A DNA stretch of 22,201 nt from a virus. The stretch's first letter is position 1. Each line of letters opens with the position of its first letter. Below the pieces are notes generated by a model. That model worked only from the letters and a program-made list of their open reading frames with translations, searched no databases and had not been told where the DNA came from. This document shows positions 14,508-22,196 of the stretch, piece by piece. The position numbers and the translations under genes were made by a program. The DNA is taken from positions 1 to 22,201 of IMG/VR virus record IMGVR_UViG_3300042894_004589. One strand, 5' to 3'.

Positions 14508-17309
14508 ATGAGTCGCGCAGACGCAGAGGCGCGGTTTCGCAGGGATGCGGAGTCGCTCGGGTTGACATTCCCTCGAGGAGTCGAGGACAACGACAAGTGG
14601 CATACGGTCCCGCTCGAGGGCGGGGGGAAGGGTTGCTACCGCTACACCTCCAACGGGAAACCGCGGGGCCTGTTCCGCCGGTGGTCGGGTGACCCGGTCG
14701 CGTGGGTGTGTCCCGACGATGACTGGGCGGCGATCAAGGCCGAGGAGCGGACAGGGCGCGGGGAGTACCTCGCGAACCTCGAGCGAGCTCGCCGAGAGAA
14801 GGAGGGCGCGGACGCCGAACTGGCCGCGACCCGCGAGGAGGCGGCGAAGAAGGCGAAAGAGGTCTGGGCGTCGTCGGTCGAGGCCGACCCCGCGCACCCC
14901 TACCTTGTGCGGAAGGGGGTCAAGGCGTGGGGGGTTCGGATGAACTCGGACGGCGACCTACTGGTTCCTCTCTACCGCGGCCCAAACGACCTTCGAGGGT
15001 TCCAACGCATCCCCGCCCGCGAAGGTGCGGCCAAAATGTACGCCAAGGGGATGGACCGCGCCGGAACCTACCACGTCATCGCAGGGTCACGAGAGGTCGT
15101 CGCAGTCTGCGAGGGCTACGCAACGGGGGCGACGATCGCCCAGGCGACGGGTTGGACGGTCCTTTGCGCGATGGATACCTCGCAGCTCGCGACCGTGGCC
15201 GTCAAGGTTCGGGACGCCCTCCCAGACGCCCTCCTGGTGATTGCGGCCGATGACGACTGGAAGCGAGACGACAACCCCGGCCGCCGAGCGGCGAAGAAGG
15301 CGGCGACCCAGACGGGCGGGCTCGTTGTCCTCCCCGAGTTCGGCCCCGACCGAGGCGAGAAGCATACCGACTGGAACGACCTCCACCTCCGAGCGGGACT
15401 GGGCGAGGTCAAGCGTCAACTCCGCGAGGCAATCGAGGCAGGGGAGCCCGCCGAGGAGACCGAAGATAGCGGCCCCCATGCTCCCCCCGTCGAAACAGGC
15501 CACCGGAGCGGCCTCTACGCCAAACTCTCCAACGGGTCGACGGTCCAACTCCCCGAGGGCTACCAACTCGACGACGGGAGCGGGATCGCTCGACAGGCGG
15601 TTGACCGCAACGGGAGCCCGATCAAGGTTCGGGTCTGTTTCCCGCCGGTGTTCCTCGTCGCTCGATCGCTTGACATCGCGACCCAGACCCACTTCGTCAC
15701 CCTTGCGACGGGTTGGCCCGCCTTGGGTTCTAGGATGCTCCACGTCCCGCTCGAGGCGGTAGCGTCGACTCGGACGATCGTAGGCCTTGCGGCGAAGGGC
15801 CTCCCAGTGACCTCCAACTCGGCAAAGGCGATGGTGGACTACCTCGACGCAGCTCGGCAACTCTCCGAGGTGACCTTGACGGGCCTCTCCCGCCTGTCGC
15901 CGACGACGGGTTGGGTCGACGGGTCGTTCGTGCGAGGGTACGATGAAGTACACACTCCACGCGGTAGCAGCTCCGACTTGCACATGGCCCCGCTCGAGGG
16001 CGAGATGCGGTCCAAGGTCGAGGCCGTCCGAGCTCGTGGGTCTCTCGACGAGTGGCGGACGACGACGGAGCGGGTGATCGGGTTGCACCCTCGAGTCGCC
16101 CTTGCCTACGCCGCGGCGGTCGTCGCCCCGTTGATCGAGGTGATCGGTTGCGAGCAGTTCGTCCTCGACGTCTGGGGTGACTCGTCGGGTGGCAAGTCAA
16201 CCTCTCTCAAGTGGGCGGCCTCGGTCTTCGGGACTGCGGGGTTGGTAGGCCAGTGGAATGACACGGGAGTCGCGACCGAGAGAGTGGCGGGCTCGATGCG
16301 GGGCCTCCCAGTCTTCCGCGACGAGACGCAGCACATGATCGACAACTTCGGGGTTGTCTCCGCCTTCGTCTACGCGATGACCCAAGGCCGCGGGAAGGCG
16401 CGGGGGACGGTGACCGGGACCCAGACTACGGTCGAGTTCCAGAACATCGCCCTCTCGACGGGTGAGTCGTCGATCGCGACCATGGGGAAGCAAGCGGGGA
16501 CGGTCGCCCGACTGGTCTCCGTCAAGGCCCCCATGTTCGGGGACAACTCCTCGGCGACCTCCGACTTGATCCACGAGGTGACAGGGTTCTACTCCCGCAA
16601 CCACGGGACGGCGGGACAGGCCTACATCCAACGACTCGTCGAGCTGTCCGAGGGCGAGAAGGCGAAGGCGGCGGCGGAGTACCGCGCCCTCGCGGTTCGC
16701 GTCTACGAGTACGCCAAAAAGGACCACGCGGCGCGGGACACAACTCGCCGGGTGTCGAACCACGTCGCGGCGATGGAGTACGCCTGGGCGAAGTTCTGCG
16801 AGCTCGTGGCGGTGAGGTGGGAGAAACGGGGGCCGTTCGGGTTGTTCTCGGCGGCCGACCTGTTCGCGACGTTCGACCAGGCGAAGGAGGCCGACAAGCC
16901 CTCCCTTGCGATGGACGCCCTCCTCGCGTGGTTCGCCTCCAACCAGAAGCGGGTTCAATACTACGCGACGACCCCCGACTCTAACCTGTCAACGATCGGC
17001 AAGGTCTGGAAGATGCACGACGGGACGGTCCGAGCTGCGATGCTCCCGCACGAGGTCGAGAGGTTCCTCGGCGAGCGGGGCTACGCGGTCGACTCGGTCA
17101 TCGCCGCGATCTCGGAGAAAGGTTGGTTCGAGAAGTCACCCGACCGGCGGCGGACGTGGAAGGTGCGACTGGGAGGCGGCGACGTTCGGGCGTTCGTCCT
17201 CTCGCCCGAGCTGTCCGAGCAGGTCGCGGAGTTCGAGGTCGGCCAGAACGAAGGGCCTCGGCGGAAGGATGAACCCCGCGGCGGCCTGTACCCCGACGAC
17301 CCGTTCTAG
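14508..17309 (+). CDS. Toprim primase-DUF927-type helicase fusion
   Basis: A 933-aa replication protein. The N-terminal 190 residues resemble the extended region before a Toprim domain. The Toprim signature follows: VAVCEGYATG (E202) and LLVIAADDDW (D248-D250), with NPGRRAAKKA and DWNDLH, as in plasmid and phage primases. Residues about 350-750 look like a DUF927-type helicase: Walker A GDSSGGKST (557-565) and Walker B-like PVFRDETQH (601-609). It should prime and unwind DNA at the phage origin. The start is ATG 14508 with a strong AAGGAG 5-7 bases upstream. The C-terminus ends in YPDDPF, like the acidic tip of SSB. As first gene of the rightward operon it is separated from its control region by only the leader. 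Confidence 0.85.
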   Translation: MSRADAEARFRRDAESLGLTFPRGVEDNDKWHTVPLEGGGKGCYRYTSNGKPRGLFRRWSGDPVAWVCPDDDWAAIKAEERTGRGEYLANLERARREKEGADAELAATREEAAKKAKEVWASSVEADPAHPYLVRKGVKAWGVRMNSDGDLLVPLYRGPNDLRGFQRIPAREGAAKMYAKGMDRAGTYHVIAGSREVVAVCEGYATGATIAQATGWTVLCAMDTSQLATVAVKVRDALPDALLVIAADDDWKRDDNPGRRAAKKAATQTGGLVVLPEFGPDRGEKHTDWNDLHLRAGLGEVKRQLREAIEAGEPAEETEDSGPHAPPVETGHRSGLYAKLSNGSTVQLPEGYQLDDGSGIARQAVDRNGSPIKVRVCFPPVFLVARSLDIATQTHFVTLATGWPALGSRMLHVPLEAVASTRTIVGLAAKGLPVTSNSAKAMVDYLDAARQLSEVTLTGLSRLSPTTGWVDGSFVRGYDEVHTPRGSSSDLHMAPLEGEMRSKVEAVRARGSLDEWRTTTERVIGLHPRVALAYAAAVVAPLIEVIGCEQFVLDVWGDSSGGKSTSLKWAASVFGTAGLVGQWNDTGVATERVAGSMRGLPVFRDETQHMIDNFGVVSAFVYAMTQGRGKARGTVTGTQTTVEFQNIALSTGESSIATMGKQAGTVARLVSVKAPMFGDNSSATSDLIHEVTGFYSRNHGTAGQAYIQRLVELSEGEKAKAAAEYRALAVRVYEYAKKDHAARDTTRRVSNHVAAMEYAWAKFCELVAVRWEKRGPFGLFSAADLFATFDQAKEADKPSLAMDALLAWFASNQKRVQYYATTPDSNLSTIGKVWKMHDGTVRAAMLPHEVERFLGERGYAVDSVIAAISEKGWFEKSPDRRRTWKVRLGGGDVRAFVLSPELSEQVAEFEVGQNEGPRRKDEPRGGLYPDDPF

Positions 17310-17406
17310 TCGGATCGAGCAAGATCGAAAAATCGACATCGGGGGTCAAAATAGCGGTACGGTTTACTTTACAGGGCGTAAAGGTGCGGTTACATAGTCG
17401 GGGTCG
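17310..17406 (+). promoter_or_regulatory. AT-richer spacer with candidate internal promoter
   Basis: The spacer after the primase gene contains an unusually AT-rich segment for this genome. TTTACA (17368-17373, five of six bases of TTGACA) is followed by a 17-bp spacer and then TACATA (17391-17396, weak). This could be an internal promoter for the downstream genes. GGTACGGTTTAC and GGTGCGGTTAC form an imperfect direct repeat around the same site. Confidence 0.35.
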
Positions 17407-17640
17407 GTGAGCAAGACCGACACCACCCCAACCGAGAGCCGCGCCATGATGACCCCCGCCGAGATTGCCGCCTTTGCCGCTACCTGCACCGTCAACCAAA
17501 TGAGCGAGAAGTTCCTCGCCCTCGAGGCCGCGAACGACCAGGCGACGATCGACGCCTTGATGAAGCTCCTCCGCCCCCGCTTCGCTCGGTACAACCCCGG
17601 GTTCATCGGCAAGCCCGAGCGTCGCCGCGCCGCCTACTAG
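17407..17640 (+). CDS. Small hypothetical protein (77 aa)
   Basis: A 77-aa ORF from GTG 17407 or, if the ATG at 17446 is used, 64 aa starting MMTPAEIAAFAATCTVNQ. I favour the later ATG, because the GTG would leave almost no leader after the candidate promoter, though neither has a clear ribosome site. The middle is helical (EIAAFAATCTVNQMSEKFLALEAANDQ), the C-terminus basic (KPERRRAAY). I recognise no family. It lies between the primase and exonuclease genes in the replication operon. Confidence 0.55.
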   Translation: MSKTDTTPTESRAMMTPAEIAAFAATCTVNQMSEKFLALEAANDQATIDALMKLLRPRFARYNPGFIGKPERRRAAY

Positions 17641-17644
17641 TCGC

Positions 17645-17657
17645 AGGGCTAGGCCCT
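17645..17657 (+). repeat. Palindrome AGGGCTAGGCCCT, copy 1
   Basis: AGGGC TAG GCCCT forms a small stem (5 bp, 3-nt loop) just after the stop of the 77-aa gene. An identical 13-mer lies at 19098-19110 across the stop of the exonuclease gene. No U-tract follows, so a terminator is unlikely. Confidence 0.5.
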
Positions 17658-17726
17658 CGCGAGGTTCGCCGCCCCGCTCCGACTCTCTCTCGGCCACTCG
17701 GCCACCACCCCCCAAGGTAACCCGTC

Positions 17727-18077
17727 ATGACCTACTCCCTCGAATCTTCTACCCCCGCCCACTACGCCGAGCTCCTCGCGGCGGCCCTCAATACCGACGA
17801 CTCGCGGAACTGGGAGCCCTCGCCCAGTGTCATCGGCGACGTCGCCTTCTCCGAGACTCGGACCATCGGCGCGACCATCGCGACCCAGACGGTCACCCTC
17901 TACCCGGAGTTCGTCCGCGGCCGCGCGAAGGGCTCGGTCTCCTCGACGATCACGTGGACGGACTCCGACAACAAGTTCGAGACGAAGACTGGGACCGTCT
18001 GGTTCTGGTTCAACGAGAACTGCGACGTCCTCGGCCTCCGCATTGAAATCGCCCACGCCTTCCAGGCCCTCAAGTGA
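17727..18077 (+). CDS. Hypothetical beta-rich protein (116 aa)
   Basis: A 116-aa protein (MTYSLESSTPAHYAELLAAA) with a supported start: AAGGTAA lies 6-12 bases upstream of ATG. The N-terminus is helical; the rest is beta-rich with alternating hydrophobics (ATQTVTLYPEFVRGRAKGSV; GTVWFWFNENCDVLGLRIEI) and could form a small sandwich. I recognise no family. Its stop (TGA 18075-18077) is 11 bases before the exonuclease ATG, so the two are probably co-transcribed. Confidence 0.7.
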   Translation: MTYSLESSTPAHYAELLAAALNTDDSRNWEPSPSVIGDVAFSETRTIGATIATQTVTLYPEFVRGRAKGSVSSTITWTDSDNKFETKTGTVWFWFNENCDVLGLRIEIAHAFQALK

Positions 18078-18088
18078 GACCCCCGACG

Positions 18089-19105
18089 ATGCAACCCTAC
18101 ACCTACCTCGCATCCTGCACCCCTGTCGCCCCCTACCCCAAGGACTCCAACGATTGGCACGCCACCCGCGCGGAGACCATCGGAGCTTCCGAGATCGGCG
18201 TCGTCCTGGGCGTCTCTCCCTACGGCGGCCTCCTCGGCCTTGTCCTCGACAAGCGGGACGCCCTCGCCGGTAACCCGCGGATCTGGGACTCGGACGCCAT
18301 GGCCCTCGGCCGCCTCGCAGAACAGTTCATCCTCGACCACGCGGGAGGCCTCCTCGGCCAAGAGGTGATCGCCGGTGTCGCCGTCCGCGATCAGTTCGTC
18401 CCCGTCTCCGCCACCCCCGACGGTCTGGTCGTCGATTCGGAGGGCGTCGTCGTCGCGGTCGTCGAGGCCAAACTCGACCGAGCTCGTCTCGACTGGGAGG
18501 ACGTCTCGGCCAACGGGTTCGCCCACTTGGACGGCCGCGACGCTCGGTTGGCCTATTGGTGGCAAGTTCAGACGCAGCTCCGGGTCACAGGGGCCGCGAA
18601 GGGCTACCTCGCAGTCTGGACCGTGTACGCCTTCCACTTGATCCCCATCGACCCCGACCTCGAGGCGTTCGCAGTCATCGACGAGGCGGCGTCGACGGCG
18701 TTCGCCTGGGTCAACCACCCCGACCAACTTCTCCCCGTTGCGACCGACGCGGACGCCCTCTCGACCCTTGCTCGGACGATCAACCCTGCAAGCGAAGGCC
18801 CGCTCGAGGTAGACGGCGAGGTGGCCGAGGCGATCGAGACCTACGCTCGGATCAACGCCGAGATCAAGGCCTTGGAAGAACTCCAGGACAACGCGAAGCG
18901 GGTCATCCTCGAGGCGCACAAGTCGGCCGCAAAGCTCGCCACTGCGGGCGGGTTCAAGTCCTCCTTCTCGGACGCCTCCGAGCGGAGCTCGTTCGACTCC
19001 AAGGCGTTCGGCGAGGCCCACCCCGAGCTCCTCGCCCAGTTCCAGAAGACCACGAAGGTCTCGGCCTCGTGCCGGGTGACCGCACCCAAGGCCAAGAAGG
19101 GCTAG
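18089..19105 (+). CDS. YqaJ/lambda-type recombination exonuclease
   Basis: A 338-aa nuclease. Starting at MQPYTYLASC, the motifs are: RAETIGASEIGVVLGVSPYG (residues 27-46), a GRLAEQF helix with E78, ATPDGLV with D111, VVEAKLD with E126 and K128, and YWWQVQTQLRVTG (156-168). This is the D-(E-x-K)-Q layout of the lambda exonuclease/YqaJ family, in which 5'-3' resection of one strand makes a substrate for the annealing protein. RecT, its usual partner, is encoded about 400 bases downstream. The C-terminal half is helical (LDGEVAEAIETYARINAEIK in similar form; KRVILEAHKSAAKLA). A GTG at 18074 is an alternative start overlapping the previous stop; the ATG is preferred. Confidence 0.88.
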   Translation: MQPYTYLASCTPVAPYPKDSNDWHATRAETIGASEIGVVLGVSPYGGLLGLVLDKRDALAGNPRIWDSDAMALGRLAEQFILDHAGGLLGQEVIAGVAVRDQFVPVSATPDGLVVDSEGVVVAVVEAKLDRARLDWEDVSANGFAHLDGRDARLAYWWQVQTQLRVTGAAKGYLAVWTVYAFHLIPIDPDLEAFAVIDEAASTAFAWVNHPDQLLPVATDADALSTLARTINPASEGPLEVDGEVAEAIETYARINAEIKALEELQDNAKRVILEAHKSAAKLATAGGFKSSFSDASERSSFDSKAFGEAHPELLAQFQKTTKVSASCRVTAPKAKKG

Positions 19106-19110
19106 GCCCT
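19098..19110 (+). repeat. Palindrome AGGGCTAGGCCCT, copy 2
   Basis: The 13-mer AGGGCTAGGCCCT overlaps the exonuclease stop codon (TAG). It is identical to 17645-17657, 1453 bp away. Confidence 0.5.
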
Positions 19111-19172
19111 CCCAGTCGGGGTCAAGGCCCGACTACGCCCCTCCCCCCAACCCTCCAACCGAGGAGATAAAG

Positions 19173-19445
19173 ATGCCGAAGAAGACCTACCGCCGAAAGA
19201 AACTCGACACTGCGATGCGCTACCTTGTGGGAGCGATCGCCGAGCTCGTCTCGACCGTGGCCCACCCCGACTCGACGCAGACTGCGAGACAGGATGCACG
19301 AAAGGCCCTCGAGCGACTGGGCGGAAGGATGCCCCGGTTCCCCGCCGAGGGGCCCGAGAAGGTCCTCCCGTCGTGTTCCTCGGTAGGTACCTACGACCCG
19401 TTCAACGACCCAGACCCAGACGAAGACCCGATGAAAGGTTGGTAG
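19173..19445 (+). CDS. Small hypothetical protein with acidic tail (90 aa)
   Basis: A 90-aa protein with the strongest ribosome site in the operon (GAGGAG, about 6 bases before ATG 19173). The N-terminus is strongly basic (MPKKTYRRKK), then a helix (LDTAMRYLVGAIAELVSTV; TARQDARKALERL), and it ends in a very acidic tail (DPFNDPDPDEDPMKGW). It sits between the exonuclease and RecT genes, so it may be an accessory factor in recombination, but I recognise no family. Confidence 0.7.
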   Translation: MPKKTYRRKKLDTAMRYLVGAIAELVSTVAHPDSTQTARQDARKALERLGGRMPRFPAEGPEKVLPSCSSVGTYDPFNDPDPDEDPMKGW

Positions 19446-19501
19446 TCGCCCTCCCCAAACAGTTCCCCCCAACGGTCGAGAGACCACACCTAGAGAGAGT
19501 C

Positions 19502-20392
19502 ATGACCCAGATCGCCCGCAGAGACAGTTCCGTTGAAGGTTGGTTGGCCTCACCCGCCACCCTCTCCCAGTTGAAGGCGGCCCTCCCGTCGCACTTCGCC
19601 CCCGACCGCATGGCCCGCCTTGCGTTGACGCAGCTCCGGACCGTTCGCGGCCTCGCCGACTGCACGCCCGCCTCGATCATGGCGTGCGTCATGACGGCCT
19701 CGCAGCTCGGCCTCGAGCCCGGTGTCCTCGGTTCGTGCTATCTTATCCCCCGCAAGGGCGAGGCAACGTTCTTGATCGGCTACCAAGGCCTCCTCGACCT
19801 CATTCGCCGCTCGGGGAAGGTGACCTCCATCGCCTCGCGAGTCGTTTACGAGACGGACACCTTCGAAGTCGACTACTCGGCCGCGGTTCCGTTCGTCCAC
19901 AAGCCCGACCTCCGCCGCAAGGACTCGCGGATCCTCGGGTTCTACACCCACGCGACCCTCACCGGCGGCGAGCATCTGTTCGAGTGGATGCCTCTCCACG
20001 AGGTCCAAGCGATTCGCGGCCGCTCCCAGTCGGGGAACTCGGGCCCCTGGGCGACCGACTTCGCCGAGATGGGCAAGAAGACGGTCCTCCGCCGCGCCGC
20101 GAAGTACCTCCCCCGCTCGATCGAGTTCTCGGACGCCCTCGCGGCCGATGACCGCTCCGAGTTCGGTTCGGAGGCCCCGCCCGCACCGGCCCCCGCTCCG
20201 ACTGCGACGGTTGACCACGTCGAGGTTCGCCCTCCCGCTCCGCCGGCGGCCCCGTCGCCGTCCTCGGCCGCCCGTCTCCCCGCTCCGCCCCCGCCGCCGC
20301 GGACGCAGCTCGTCGAGGCAATCGACGCCGCGCCCCTGTTCGCCCCATCCCCCGAGGTCGTCCCGTTCGAGGACGACGGGTTTCCCCTGTAA
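19502..20392 (+). CDS. recT: RecT-family single-strand annealing protein
   Basis: A 296-aa protein beginning MTQIARRDSS. The conserved RecT core is clear: TPASIMACVMTASQLGLEPG (55-74), then GSCYLIPRKGEATFLIGYQG (77-96), then RRSGKVTSIASRVVYE (102-117). GKKTVLRRAAKYLP (191-204) closes the core. RecT binds ssDNA and pairs it with a complement, working with the upstream exonuclease. The family length is about 270; here the core is followed by a 55-residue Pro/Ala linker (217-272) and the acidic end PFEDDGFPL, similar to an SSB C-terminal tip. AGAGAG precedes the ATG. A longer upstream frame start is possible but the ATG 19502 fits best. Confidence 0.88.
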   Translation: MTQIARRDSSVEGWLASPATLSQLKAALPSHFAPDRMARLALTQLRTVRGLADCTPASIMACVMTASQLGLEPGVLGSCYLIPRKGEATFLIGYQGLLDLIRRSGKVTSIASRVVYETDTFEVDYSAAVPFVHKPDLRRKDSRILGFYTHATLTGGEHLFEWMPLHEVQAIRGRSQSGNSGPWATDFAEMGKKTVLRRAAKYLPRSIEFSDALAADDRSEFGSEAPPAPAPAPTATVDHVEVRPPAPPAAPSPSSAARLPAPPPPPRTQLVEAIDAAPLFAPSPEVVPFEDDGFPL

Positions 20393-20404
20393 GGTAGCCG
20401 CCCA

Positions 20405-20755
20405 ATGACCATCCCCGCCCCCTACCCCGTCCCGCAGTACCCAGACGCCCAGAAGGCGATCTCGGCGCGAGCTCGGTTTCTCTACGGTTCGATCAACCAC
20501 CTTGCCCGGCAGGTTGGTTTGTCCCGACAGGCCTTCCACGGCCGCGCGGTTCTCGCGACCTTCTCGACCTCGACTCACCCTTGGTTCGAGTTCCTTCTCC
20601 ACCTCCCCGAGGGATGCCTCGCCGAGGGCGTCCCCGAGCTCGAGTTGACCCGCCCAGTCCCCGCGGCCTCCATCGCCTACGGTCTCGCGGCCTCCGACGA
20701 CGCTTGGACGAACCGCGCCCGCACCCGCGCCCGACGGGTCAAGGGGGAAGGATGA
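20405..20755 (+). CDS. Helix-turn-helix-like hypothetical protein
   Basis: A 116-aa protein starting 12 bases after RecT. Residues 29-50 (SINHLARQVGLSRQAFHGRAVL) read as a helix-turn-helix, with Leu/Ala in the first helix, a Gly turn and SRQAF at the start of the recognition helix. The rest has a hydrophobic stretch (HPWFEFLLHLPEG) and a basic C-terminus (RARTRARRVKGEG). It may bind DNA, as a regulator or replication accessory protein, but the family is unknown. Its stop overlaps the next start as ATGA. AAGG is 10 bases upstream of ATG. Confidence 0.65.
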   Translation: MTIPAPYPVPQYPDAQKAISARARFLYGSINHLARQVGLSRQAFHGRAVLATFSTSTHPWFEFLLHLPEGCLAEGVPELELTRPVPAASIAYGLAASDDAWTNRARTRARRVKGEG

Positions 20756-20991
20756 GGATCACCCTCCCCGAGCTGTTCCTCGTCGCCCAGTACGGCCTCG
20801 CGGCGTTCGACAAGGTGCCCTCCTGGCACTGTCTCCCCACCGTGGTCGCCGTTGTCGTCCTCTACTTCTACAACGAGGGCAAAAGGATCAAGGCGCAGTC
20901 CGCCGAGGATGCCCTCCGACTCTCTCGCAGACCATCCCCTCCCCCTGTTACTCTCCGCCACCGCCACGTCCGAGCCCCCCATGACCACTAA
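20752..20991 (+). CDS. Small single-span membrane protein
   Basis: A 79-aa protein overlapping the previous gene by 4 bp (ATGA) with GGGGGAAGG upstream, a good coupled start. One membrane span is evident (about residues 26-40, CLPTVVAVVVLYFYN), followed by a basic helix (GKRIKAQSAEDALRLSR) and a Pro/His/Arg tail. The last 11 bases overlap the next gene. It could be a membrane-located accessory protein; no family recognised. The tail resembles out-of-frame coding, so the functional part may be just the first 50 residues. Confidence 0.55.
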   Translation: MRITLPELFLVAQYGLAAFDKVPSWHCLPTVVAVVVLYFYNEGKRIKAQSAEDALRLSRRPSPPPVTLRHRHVRAPHDH

Positions 20992-21382
20992 CCACCACAC
21001 CTACGACTTGACGCAGCTCGCCCGCCGCGCCCGCCACTTGAAGCACTGGGTCTGGGTTGACGGGATGCGTTGGTTCCGACCCCTCCCAGACGACTTCTCG
21101 GGTTTTGTGTTTCGTGGGATCGTCGGAGCAAACGAGCCTGTCGCGGACGCCGTCCCCGACTTGACCTGCAACGATACGATCGCCGCGATCGCCGACCGCG
21201 TCCGCTACCTGTACGAGCTCCCCGACCTCGAGTGCGTCTACGAGGACCACTCTCGACTCTACAAGGTGTTCCTCCCGTCGGGGGTTGCGGTCGCCCGCTA
21301 CTCCCCCGCCGGAGCTTGGGTTGGCCTCCTCGAGTTGTGGTCCTACCGCGCGGAGATAAAGAACATCGGGAGGGCGTCGTGA
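20981..21382 (+). CDS. Hypothetical protein (133 aa)
   Basis: A 133-aa protein (MTTNHHTYDLTQLARRARHL) overlapping the previous gene by 11 bp. It has aromatic-rich N-terminal residues (LKHWVWVDGMRWFRPLPDDF), a helical middle (TCNDTIAAIADRVRYLYELP) and a beta-rich C-terminus (RLYKVFLPSGVAVARYSPAG). I recognise no family. The ribosome site is weak, which suggests translational coupling. The stop (TGA) overlaps the next gene's GTG start as GTGA. Confidence 0.65.
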   Translation: MTTNHHTYDLTQLARRARHLKHWVWVDGMRWFRPLPDDFSGFVFRGIVGANEPVADAVPDLTCNDTIAAIADRVRYLYELPDLECVYEDHSRLYKVFLPSGVAVARYSPAGAWVGLLELWSYRAEIKNIGRAS

Positions 21383-21876
21383 TCTACACCGGCGTCGACC
21401 CCGGCAAACAAGGTGCGATCGCCTCGATCACGCGAGAGGGCGAGGTCCTCGCGATCACGAAGTTCTCGGACGCGGAGACCGAGGGCCGGATCGCCCTCCT
21501 GGTATGCGACCACTTCGCGGCCCTCCCCGAGGGCGTCCACTCGGCAGTCATCGAGAGGGTGGGCGCGATGCCTCGGCAGGGCCTATCCTCGACGTTTACT
21601 TTTGGGAGGGTGTACGGGGAGGCGTGGGCGGGCTTGATCCTGTCCCTCGAGGGTCGGGTTCGCCTCCAAGCGGTGACCCCGTCCGCGTGGCAACGCGACC
21701 TCGTCCTCCCGAAACGGTCCTTTACCGACAACCACAAGAGGACCCTCCGCGAGCTCGCCGAGAACCGGTTCGGCCGCAAGTTCACCCTCGCCCAGGCGGA
21801 CGCCGTCTGGTTGGCCGAGTGGGCGCGGACGAAGGGGAACTGGGGAGTCGGCCTTTGCGCGGAGGTGCCGAGATGA
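21379..21876 (+). CDS. RuvC-like Holliday junction resolvase
   Basis: A 165-aa protein with a GTG start, 4-bp overlap with the previous gene, and GGGAGG 4-5 bases upstream. Motifs: YTGVDPGKQGAIA with D7, AVIERVGAMPRQGLSSTFTF with E59 (the RxxxMPxQG...FxFG pattern of phage resolvases), and LAQADAVWLAEWA with D141. This matches the RNase H-fold RuvC-like family that cuts branched DNA. A fourth acid seen in RuvC is not obvious. It completes the recombination kit with the exonuclease and RecT, and could debranch DNA before packaging by TerL. Confidence 0.85.
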   Translation: MIYTGVDPGKQGAIASITREGEVLAITKFSDAETEGRIALLVCDHFAALPEGVHSAVIERVGAMPRQGLSSTFTFGRVYGEAWAGLILSLEGRVRLQAVTPSAWQRDLVLPKRSFTDNHKRTLRELAENRFGRKFTLAQADAVWLAEWARTKGNWGVGLCAEVPR

Positions 21877-22196
21877 TTCGCCGCTACCAGGACGTCGCCC
21901 TGCGACTCGCAGCTCGTCTCGCGGGCAAGGAGCTCGACGACCTCGACCTCCGAGTTCTTCGGGACTACTTCACCCTCGCGGACGAAGACAGGGGGACGCC
22001 CCCCTCGGTCTCCCGTGACCAAACGCTCGACCGAGGGGAAGCGGAGACTCCCCCCAAGGGAGCAACCGCGGCCCTGCTACCGTGGGGGGTCCTCGTTTGC
22101 AAGGCGCAACCCAAGGTCGAGGCCGACCCCCTCCTTCTCGCAGTCATGACGGCGTTTTTCGTCTGGGTTGCCTACCTGCTATGGCGGCGGTCATGA
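21873..22196 (+). CDS. Tail-anchored small membrane protein
   Basis: A 107-aa protein overlapping the resolvase stop by ATGA, with GGAGGTG 5-11 bases upstream. The N-terminal half is helical and charged (MIRRYQDVALRLAARLAGKE; LDDLDLRVLRDYFTLADEDR). The end is a single hydrophobic span with a basic cap (DPLLLAVMTAFFVWVAYLLWRRS). This is the look of a C-terminally anchored protein with its main part in the cytoplasm. I recognise no family. An ATG at 22193 overlaps its stop and begins another frame. Confidence 0.65.
   Translation: MIRRYQDVALRLAARLAGKELDDLDLRVLRDYFTLADEDRGTPPSVSRDQTLDRGEAETPPKGATAALLPWGVLVCKAQPKVEADPLLLAVMTAFFVWVAYLLWRRS

Noticed and set aside
14202-14897. Minus-strand open frame overlapping the control region and primase start
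   Set aside because: Low-quality composition, no ribosome site, and it runs across the GGGAAC array and antisense to the primase.
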